Part shown: positions 7,387-13,686 of the stretch, piece after piece
How the letters are laid out: the number at the start of each line of letters is the position of its first letter
How positions within the stretch are numbered: position 1 is the stretch's first letter
Source of the DNA: Candidatus Bandiella numerosa
GTDB lineage: Bacteria; Pseudomonadota; Alphaproteobacteria; Rickettsiales; Midichloriaceae
Assembly (NCBI RefSeq): GCF_029981845.1
Contig: NZ_CP104164.1
Location: forward strand, 744,001-808,000
DNA: 64,000 bases
Reading direction: 5' to 3'
The notes under the pieces: generated by a model
What the model was told of the DNA's origin: nothing
The model's database searches: none
What the model saw: only the letters and a program-made list of their open reading frames with translations
Translations under genes and position numbers: made by a program

Positions 7387-7878
7387 ATGAAATATTTAAA
7401 ATTATTTATTATAGTGCTAATTTGTTCTGGATGTGGTTTTAAGCCATTATACTATGCAGGTGGTAACAATACTGTACTGAGTAAATTTTATTATGACGGA
7501 ACATATAGAAACGAAAAATATCCAAGAGCAACTTTTTTCTTAAATAATGAGCTAGAGAAATTATTTGATAACAAAGCTAAAGTTGAGCCAAAATTTTTGT
7601 TAAAAATTGAATATGAAGTAGATAAGAAGGATTATTTAATTCAGGACAATAGCATTGCAAATAGAAAAAAAATTCAAATAGTGCTTAATTATAGTGTGAC
7701 AGATTATAATGATAATAAAATTTTAATCTCTGGCAAATTAACCGATTTTGACAGTTTTGCAATCACTGAATCACCTTATGCAGATTATGTGGCAGAAGAA
7801 GAATTAGTTATTAGAGTGCTATTGTCATTAGTTCAGGAGCTAAGATTGCAACTTATCTCAAAATTATCTAAAGAATAA
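7387..7878 (+). CDS. lptE: LPS-assembly lipoprotein LptE-like
   Basis: A 163-aa lipoprotein. The start MKYLKLFIIVLICSGCGFKP gives a short signal with lipobox cysteine at residue 16, followed by GFKPLYY, the classical beginning of mature LptE/RlpB. The body alternates strands and ends in a helical, charged tail. LptE plugs the LptD barrel and helps insert LPS in the outer membrane, which fits the lpx and kdsA genes elsewhere in the window. I start at ATG 7387, because the longer in-frame start at 7354 would put residues before the signal. It interrupts the GTA-like genes, between capsid and connector. In Alphaproteobacteria lptE more often neighbours leuS or holA. Confidence 0.75.
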   Translation: MKYLKLFIIVLICSGCGFKPLYYAGGNNTVLSKFYYDGTYRNEKYPRATFFLNNELEKLFDNKAKVEPKFLLKIEYEVDKKDYLIQDNSIANRKKIQIVLNYSVTDYNDNKILISGKLTDFDSFAITESPYADYVAEEELVIRVLLSLVQELRLQLISKLSKE

Positions 7879-7965
7879 ATTCAAATCATCAAAATCAATA
7901 ACAAATCCTCAAAGTGAATGATGAGGGTAGGGGGCTATTGCATCATATATAAAGGGTAGAGAATT

Positions 7966-8484
7966 ATGACGTTAATTTCATTAAACAGAACGGATAATCT
8001 AAATCATAACTTAATAAGTTTGGAAGAAGTAAAGATTTATCTTAAAATAGATAGTAATCTGGAGGATAGCCTATTAGGCAACTTGATTTTAAGCGCTATA
8101 AAAAGCTGTGAAGAATACACAAATTTATCACTGGGTAGAAAATGTTGGTACGCTGTATATAAAACAACAAGCAATTTTTCTGAAATTATACTCCCAAGAA
8201 AACCTGTGCATAAGCTGATTGAGTTAGGTGGGTTATATCATAATGGAGAAAAATCAAAACTAAATTATACCCATTATCATCTTATTGACAGCAGGGTTAT
8301 TTTTAAACAAATCCCATTTTTTAATCATATATATATCGATTTTGAAGCAGGGCACCTGGAGCAAATTCCACCAGAATTAAAAATTAATATATTTGAGCAT
8401 GTTGCTGAAATGTATGAAAAGAGAAATATTGCCTCAGATTTTCTTTCAAAAAAATATAATAGATTAAGAGGTATAAAATTATGA
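7966..8484 (+). CDS. Phage head-tail connector protein (gp6-like, GTA-like)
   Basis: A 172-aa protein with the gp6/phiE125-gp8 connector pattern: ISLEEVKIYLKIDSNLEDSL at the start (binding of successive layers in the portal-tail junction), then AIKSCEEYTNLSLGRKCW, strands of the middle part (EIILPRKPVHKLIEL), and a C-terminal helix PPELKINIFEHVAEMYEKR. It corresponds to RcGTA gene 6. The end overlaps the following gene by 4 bp (ATGA), so translation is coupled through the next three genes. Confidence 0.82.
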   Translation: MTLISLNRTDNLNHNLISLEEVKIYLKIDSNLEDSLLGNLILSAIKSCEEYTNLSLGRKCWYAVYKTTSNFSEIILPRKPVHKLIELGGLYHNGEKSKLNYTHYHLIDSRVIFKQIPFFNHIYIDFEAGHLEQIPPELKINIFEHVAEMYEKRNIASDFLSKKYNRLRGIKL

Positions 8485-8810
8485 CAGCGCATTACAGCGA
8501 AATGAAGCAAAGAATTACACTATATACACAAGAAAAAATTCAAGATGAATATGGAGGTTATAAAATTAATTGGAATGAATTAATTAGTGTATGGGCCAAA
8601 CAAAGTTTTGTAAAAAATTGTTACGAAACAAAGAAGCAAGGAATAAAAAATGAGTTATTTAATATTTTTACTATAAGAAATATTGATGATTTGCATTTAC
8701 CATTGATGTTAACTTGCGGGGCAAAAAATTACATTGCAAAAAAAATTGAACCACATATTGAAAACGAAGATTTTATTTCTATTTTTTGTAAATTAGAAAG
8801 AGGAGTATGA
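8481..8810 (+). CDS. Phage head-tail adaptor protein (GTA-like)
   Basis: A 109-aa head-closure/adaptor protein (SPP1 gp16 / HK97 gp10 type). The pattern MKQRITLYTQEKIQDEYGGY, then a Trp-centred strand VWAKQSF, later LTCGAKNYIAKKIEP, is that of the Phage_H_T_join family, as in RcGTA gene 7. Both its start and its end overlap its neighbours by 4 bp. The gene is very AT-rich with many Lys and Asn codons, like the rest of this sub-cluster. Confidence 0.78.
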   Translation: MTAHYSEMKQRITLYTQEKIQDEYGGYKINWNELISVWAKQSFVKNCYETKKQGIKNELFNIFTIRNIDDLHLPLMLTCGAKNYIAKKIEPHIENEDFISIFCKLERGV

Positions 8811-9220
8811 TTAGCATGAATATTACTTGTGAGTTAGAAAAAAAATTAATTTTATTATTTAAGACAAATAATTTGTTTAAAAATTTAATTAATAATGTGT
8901 ATACCTATGTGCCTGAAAATCCTACTTATCCATTTGTCAAAATCACCTGTATTAGGAAAGAGAATTATTATGAATCAATTGAAAATTTAAATTGTATAGA
9001 TACAGATATTAACGTCGTGACTAATGATTTATCAAACTCAAGTTGTATTAAAATTTTAAATAAAATGGAGGAAATTGATTTAAATGATGAAATTAATTTT
9101 AAGGATTTGGATCAGTATTATTTTAAAAAAAATAAATCAAATATTTCGCAAAATATAAAGGGATTTTGGCAAATTGATTTATCAATTTTGTTTTTATACA
9201 TTAACGAGGTACAGAAATGA
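8807..9220 (+). CDS. DUF3168-like tail completion protein (GTA-like)
   Basis: A 137-aa protein in the position of RcGTA gene 8 (DUF3168), which acts at the head-tail interface. It has the family start ELEKKLILLFKTNN, then VYTYVPENPTYPFVKI, matching the usual Val-Pro-rich strand. The similarity is thin and much of the assignment rests on its place between adaptor and major tail genes. It overlaps both neighbours by 4 bp. A second possible start is Met4. Confidence 0.65.
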   Translation: MISMNITCELEKKLILLFKTNNLFKNLINNVYTYVPENPTYPFVKITCIRKENYYESIENLNCIDTDINVVTNDLSNSSCIKILNKMEEIDLNDEINFKDLDQYYFKKNKSNISQNIKGFWQIDLSILFLYINEVQK

Positions 9221-9618
9221 GATTATTAAAGATAGGAAAAGATGTTAATTTTTATATTTTTAACCCTGACGCTAAAAAAATAGATGGTTTAAAATTGATA
9301 AAATTTAACGTTATAAATAATTATGAGGATTGTTCAACAATTTGCGATGATGGAAAAATTTTAAAAGATTTAAGTGATAAAAAAATTCTGAAGATTTACT
9401 TAAAAGGTATTTATATAAATACCCAAGAATTTAATAATCTTAGAGATTCAGCTATATTGGGAGGTGAGCTGAAATGCAAGATTGGTATAGATTTTGATTA
9501 TTATGTTCATGGTCAATTTGTGATAAGTGATTTTGAGATTGAAACTATAAAATCTGATTTAATATTTTATACATTTACACTTCTTAATTCTGGAAAATTT
9601 AATTTAACAAAGATTTAA
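9217..9618 (+). CDS. Phage major tail protein (GTA-like)
   Basis: A 133-aa protein in the position of RcGTA gene 9. Features are GKDVNFYIFNPDAKKIDGLK at the start, ILKIYLKGIYINTQEFNNLR in the middle and FVISDFEIETIKSDLIFYTF towards the end, matching the tail-tube subunit pattern. It is the last recognisable structural gene here; there is no tape-measure protein, no rcc01691-like NlpC/P60 gene and no tail-fibre gene downstream, so the cluster is incomplete. Confidence 0.72.
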   Translation: MRLLKIGKDVNFYIFNPDAKKIDGLKLIKFNVINNYEDCSTICDDGKILKDLSDKKILKIYLKGIYINTQEFNNLRDSAILGGELKCKIGIDFDYYVHGQFVISDFEIETIKSDLIFYTFTLLNSGKFNLTKI

Positions 9619-9622
9619 ACTT

Positions 9623-9904
9623 ATGAGTAAAAAAATTAATAATGAAAAAAATACATTTGATAATATGAATTTTGATCAAAAATTTATAAGAGAACTAAAA
9701 AAGTTAATTGATGATAGTAATAAACAATATGTTACAAAAAGGGTTTTTAATGAGTCAATAAAACATTATTATAGCCGTGTTGAGCAAAAGTTATCAGAGG
9801 CAAAAACAGATATTTTTAAATGGTTTATTAAAACAAATATTGCACAAACTTCAATTTTAATGGCATTGATTTTTACACTGCTCGACTTCTTCTTTAAAAA
9901 ATAG
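9623..9904 (+). CDS. Small coiled-coil protein with C-terminal membrane anchor
   Basis: A 93-aa protein of charged helix (about residues 15-68, heptad-like, for example FIRELKKLIDDSNKQ) followed by one hydrophobic segment (about 70-91, TSILMALIFTLLDFF). This layout resembles DUF1640/CCDC90-like proteins, which end in a similar helix-plus-anchor, but I cannot prove membership. It begins 4 bp after the tail gene and uses the same AT-rich codons, so it belongs to this operon. A role at the membrane, such as a holin-like function, is conceivable but unsupported. Confidence 0.5.
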   Translation: MSKKINNEKNTFDNMNFDQKFIRELKKLIDDSNKQYVTKRVFNESIKHYYSRVEQKLSEAKTDIFKWFIKTNIAQTSILMALIFTLLDFFFKK

Positions 9905-9905
9905 T

Positions 9906-9993
9906 AAAGTGCTTTAGCTTTGAAATTGAATGACATTGATTTTGCTATAATTCAGTCATTGATACCAAATCATTTACAAAGCTAAAGTATTTT
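9906..9993. repeat. Long inverted repeat between tail-end gene and mtaB
   Basis: AAAGTGCTTTAGCTTTG at 9906-9922 pairs with CAAAGCTAAAGTATTTT at 9977-9993 with two mismatches out of 17. In RNA both mismatches are G-U pairs when read on the plus strand. The 54-bp inside contains a second, weaker complementarity (AATGACATTGA and CAGTCATTGA-like). It could act as a terminator for the GTA-like operon or be another palindromic repeat. There is only a short T-run after the right arm. Confidence 0.5.
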
Positions 9994-10016
9994 GATTAAT
10001 TGGTTTTGTTGTTTTT

Positions 10017-11255
10017 ATGTCACTTGAAGTAGTAACTTTTGGCTGTAGATTAAATATTTATGAAAGCGAGCTTATTGAAAAGCATGCAAAAAAAGCTGGT
10101 ATAGATAATGCAATTATATTTAATAGTTGTGCTGTCACAAAAGAAGCAGAGAGGAAGTTAAAGCAGGCAATAAGGAAGGCTAAAAAGGACTTGCCTGATA
10201 GAAAGATTTTAGTTACTGGTTGCGCTGTTCAAATTTCTGCAGAAAAATATGCGAAAATGCCAGAGGTTGATAATGTTTTTGGGAATCATGAGAAATTAAT
10301 AGAGAATACTTATGAAAAACTAGCAATTAATTCTGAGCCAATACTAGTTAACGACATCATGTCGATAAAAGACACAGCTCATCAAATGGTTGATGGGATA
10401 GAAAATAAATCAAAAGCATTTTTGCAAATTCAAAATGGTTGTAATCATAGATGCACGTTTTGCATAATACCATATGGCAGAGGAAATAGCAGAAGCGTAC
10501 CTGTTGGTGAGATTGTAAAGTATGCGCAGAATCTTGTTGATAAAGGCTATAAAGAATTGGTCTTAACAGGTGTTGATATCACTGATTATGGCTTGGATTT
10601 ACCTGGTAAACCTAGCTTAGGTAATATGATAGGTAGACTTTTAAAGATGGTGTCTGGAATCCAAAGACTAAGATTATCATCTGTTGATGTTGCGGAAATA
10701 GACGATGAGCTTTTTGATATTATAACAAAGGAGCATAGATTTATGCCTCATTTGCATTTAAGTCTACAAGCGGGTGATGATATGATTTTAAAAAGAATGA
10801 AGAGAAGGCATAGCAGGCAACAAGTGATTGATTTTTGTAATAAGGTATGGAAATTTAGACCTGAGTTGATATTAGGTGCGGATGTAATCGCTGGATTTCC
10901 AACGGAAACAGATGAGATGTTCCAAAATACTTATGATTTGGTTGATGAATTAAACATAATGCATTTGCATGTGTTTCCTTATTCATCAAGAGAGAATACA
11001 CCAGCTGCCAGAATGCCACAGGTTGATGGTAAAATAATAAAAAATAGAGCGAAAAGATTGAGGGATTTAAGAGATCAATTAATGCAAAAACATATAAACA
11101 GTAAAATTGGTAAAGAAGAGATTATATTGGCTGAATCAGATAACCACGGTTATACAGAAGATTACTGCAAGGTAATATCCAAAAAAGATCTAAAAAAAGG
11201 CGAAATATATAAAGTAACAATCTCCTCAATTTCTGATGGGCAATTGATGGTATAG
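10017..11255 (+). CDS. mtaB: tRNA (N6-threonylcarbamoyladenosine(37)-C2)-methylthiotransferase MtaB
   Basis: A radical-SAM enzyme that adds a methylthio group to t6A at position 37 of tRNAs, forming ms2t6A. It starts MSLEVVTFGCRLNIYESELI, the UPF0004 domain with cluster cysteines near residues 9, 39 and 69. The radical-SAM triad CNHRCTFC is near residue 141. Then come LRLSSVDVAEIDDEL, HLHLSLQAGDD, and a C-terminal TRAM region (about 350-412). Length of 412 aa is normal. The stop codon TAG lies inside repeat copy C, so the repeat defines the protein's end. TsaD, which makes the t6A substrate, is at 33.4 kb. Confidence 0.92.
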   Translation: MSLEVVTFGCRLNIYESELIEKHAKKAGIDNAIIFNSCAVTKEAERKLKQAIRKAKKDLPDRKILVTGCAVQISAEKYAKMPEVDNVFGNHEKLIENTYEKLAINSEPILVNDIMSIKDTAHQMVDGIENKSKAFLQIQNGCNHRCTFCIIPYGRGNSRSVPVGEIVKYAQNLVDKGYKELVLTGVDITDYGLDLPGKPSLGNMIGRLLKMVSGIQRLRLSSVDVAEIDDELFDIITKEHRFMPHLHLSLQAGDDMILKRMKRRHSRQQVIDFCNKVWKFRPELILGADVIAGFPTETDEMFQNTYDLVDELNIMHLHVFPYSSRENTPAARMPQVDGKIIKNRAKRLRDLRDQLMQKHINSKIGKEEIILAESDNHGYTEDYCKVISKKDLKKGEIYKVTISSISDGQLMV

Positions 11256-11355
11256 CATAATTCAGATAGTATTGACATCGTCATTCTTCGCTTATGTAGA
11301 TTTTACTACACTTCGCTCATCACTCCTTGTCACTACATATCTGACTCAAGCTATA
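11251..11355 (+). repeat. ~105-bp dispersed palindromic repeat, copy C
   Basis: Third copy, 105 bp and nearly identical to copy B (about three differences), in the same orientation. It begins two bases before the mtaB stop codon and supplies that stop. The 11356-11527 stretch after it is non-coding, with no structure I can name apart from being AT-rich upstream sequence of the first large unknown gene. Confidence 0.88.
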
Positions 11356-11527
11356 TAAAATGCTGTTTTTATATAAATTTATCTTGAAGTACAATGCTGA
11401 TATGGCAATTGAATTTGCTTTTTAATTTAAATTATAGCAACTTTTAGGAGTAAATAGTTTATTTAAAGTTGCATCACCTTTAATTACACTATATTATTGG
11501 TATAGGATTGTTATTAAGTGAGTGAAT

Positions 11528-13522
11528 ATGCCAGGTATAACCTATGAAGAATTTAAACAACATTATCTAAGAATAATAGCAAAAATTGCACTAAAAGCTG
11601 TACAAAGTAAAGATGTAATGCGTTTTGGTAACGGGACACTGGATTTAGATTTAGAGGACCATGTAGATGAGTATCAAGAAGAGATTTATGAGTTAAATTT
11701 ATTGAAAGAGCAGGCAGAGGAGGCAGAATTAGGAGATGAATTAGATACTTTCAATTTTGATTTTGACAACGATTTATTTGCATACGAAGATGACGAAAAT
11801 ATATTAAGATTTTTTGCACAAGATATTTTTGATGTAGATAAAACTGCGCCGTATGAGGGAGAAGAAGAAACTAGATTAGATGAATTAGATAATATTCCTG
11901 AAAATGTTAAAAATGAAATAAAAGCGATGGCATACGTTGCTGCATTTCAAGAGCTTAGAAAAAATGCAGATGATGAAGAAAGTTTTTTACACTTTACTGG
12001 GATTTTGAAAAAAATGAGTGATGGGGTAAAATCATCAATAATTGATAATCCTCAAATAAGCGCAGAGATAACCAGAACGAATGGTATATTAAAAAATGTT
12101 GAGAATGCAGGAAGTAATTTAACTAGAGAAAAAGCTGAAGCATTGATAGGTGAAAATTCCAAATCAATAATATTTGAAAGGGCAGAAAGGGCATATGATT
12201 TGCAACAAGAATTAAAAAAAGATTTAACGAAGTATTTAGCAGAAAATAATGTTAAGATATTTGATCATAATGGCCTTCTGATTGAAGGTGTTAATTTGCC
12301 AAATTTCCTGAGAAGAGTTAATGCAGAGGAATTAGGTGTGGAAGGTTTTTTACCAAAACAATTTGAGAGTTTAAAAGGGAAACAAGGTTTAGTAGGTGTG
12401 AAAGATTTTTTAACTGTACTGGGCATTGATAAAACTAACATTGCAGACTTTAAGAGAGATGTAGAAAGTGAAAAAGATAAATTTGCTCAAGAATTAAAAG
12501 ATAGAAAGGAGTCATTACGAATCAATAAATTGCAGTCAGCTAATGCTAAGGAGCAATTAGCAATAAAAATTTTAAAGGTATCTGGAGTAAGTGAGGGGCA
12601 AATAAATCGAATTATGCAAAATCCTAATGCAAAATTTGCCATAGTAAAAAGAGCTGAAAAAGCTTTTGAAAATTTGGGTGTCAACTTAGAAGAGATGAAT
12701 GTCATAGGTATTGATGAAACTCTTAAAAATATTGATAGTAAAGCATTACAAGGAGAGGTGGAAAAACAATCAAAAGAGCTGGTTGCTCAAGTTGGTAGAG
12801 TGGCTTCTATGTCTATAGATGGGCAAGATATGAGAGAAAAAGAAAATCTTCATGAAAAATATCAAGCTAAAGCAAATAAAATGGACGGTGCAACATTTGA
12901 TAAAAATGCAGAAAAAGCATTGGAGTATGAAAAAACAAAAGATGAACGAGGGACGGGAGAGACTTTAGCTTATAATTTATACAGAAAACCAGCAGATCTT
13001 TTGAATAAACTATTTACAGATGATAAGCCGATTTTTACTCCTGGTAGGACCGCTCTTGTTGGATTGGTGGCATTAGCAATAATGCCTCCGCCAGCTGGGG
13101 CAATAGTTTGTGCTTATCTAATGTGTAAGGCGATAAAGAACCAGTTTTATGACGGCAGTAAATTAGAAGAGTGGGTTAATGAAAAATTCTACAATAAGCC
13201 ACCACAAAAATTTGATTCACAGGAATTAGAGCAAGTAACTGTAAAAGGATTATCTCAAGATGTGAAAGCACAATATTCTACAGTTAACCAAGAACAACAG
13301 AGGGGAGAGGAATTGGATAGGCGAGTCAGTAAAGAAGTTGCAATGGCTGGTGATCGTGGGCAAAGTGTGCAAGAGGTGCGTGACAAAGCAAGAGATATTG
13401 CAGGTGCTATGCGTGACCAGGGAGTTGGTGCTTCTGCAATGCCTTTACCTTTAGACGATTCATCAAGAGGATCTTATGTTGAATCCATTAGAAGACATAA
13501 TGCCTCTGCTATAGGTAGATAA
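11528..13522 (+). CDS. Large protein of unknown function, effector-like (paralogue 1)
   Basis: I do not recognise this 664-aa protein. It is acidic and mostly helical for about 430 residues. Then comes a block (about 415-555) shared closely with the next gene: QVGRVASMSIDGQDMREKEN, YQAKANKMDG, a hydrophobic hairpin (about 505-530, ALVGLVALAIMPPPAGAIVC) and KNQFYDGSKLEEWVNEKF. The C-terminal about 100 residues are hydrophilic and end in basic RRHNASAIGR. There is no signal peptide. I place the start at ATG 11528 rather than GTG 11522, because the paralogue begins with the equivalent MP. The layout (no signal, one membrane hairpin, basic tail) suits a type IV-secreted effector, which is inference. 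Confidence 0.7.
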   Translation: MPGITYEEFKQHYLRIIAKIALKAVQSKDVMRFGNGTLDLDLEDHVDEYQEEIYELNLLKEQAEEAELGDELDTFNFDFDNDLFAYEDDENILRFFAQDIFDVDKTAPYEGEEETRLDELDNIPENVKNEIKAMAYVAAFQELRKNADDEESFLHFTGILKKMSDGVKSSIIDNPQISAEITRTNGILKNVENAGSNLTREKAEALIGENSKSIIFERAERAYDLQQELKKDLTKYLAENNVKIFDHNGLLIEGVNLPNFLRRVNAEELGVEGFLPKQFESLKGKQGLVGVKDFLTVLGIDKTNIADFKRDVESEKDKFAQELKDRKESLRINKLQSANAKEQLAIKILKVSGVSEGQINRIMQNPNAKFAIVKRAEKAFENLGVNLEEMNVIGIDETLKNIDSKALQGEVEKQSKELVAQVGRVASMSIDGQDMREKENLHEKYQAKANKMDGATFDKNAEKALEYEKTKDERGTGETLAYNLYRKPADLLNKLFTDDKPIFTPGRTALVGLVALAIMPPPAGAIVCAYLMCKAIKNQFYDGSKLEEWVNEKFYNKPPQKFDSQELEQVTVKGLSQDVKAQYSTVNQEQQRGEELDRRVSKEVAMAGDRGQSVQEVRDKARDIAGAMRDQGVGASAMPLPLDDSSRGSYVESIRRHNASAIGR

Positions 13523-13620
13523 ATTTAAGGCAACAATGATTATATAATTGTAAAAAGTATATCTGAGCTGGCTTAAATGTACTTATATATGAAAAATGAT
13601 AGTGAAATTCAATTTTACTA

Positions 13621-13634
13621 TTGAATCGATTCAA
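13621..13634. promoter_or_regulatory. Perfect 14-bp palindrome upstream of paralogue 2
   Basis: TTGAATCGATTCAA is a perfect 14-bp palindrome 52 bp upstream of the second large unknown gene. Related half-sites (ATTCAAT, ATTGAAT) surround it within about 30 bp. It could be a regulator-binding site for the second paralogue. No equivalent is obvious upstream of the first. The 13523-13686 interval contains nothing else of note. Confidence 0.3.
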
Positions 13635-13686
13635 TTTAAATCGTAGTGTGAATCATATGGTTTGAATTAAATAAAGGTGCAGTGGG

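Noticed and set aside
9623..9904. Phage holin
   Set aside because: One C-terminal anchor after a long coiled coil is unlike common holins with two or three helices close together; the DUF1640-like layout fits better.
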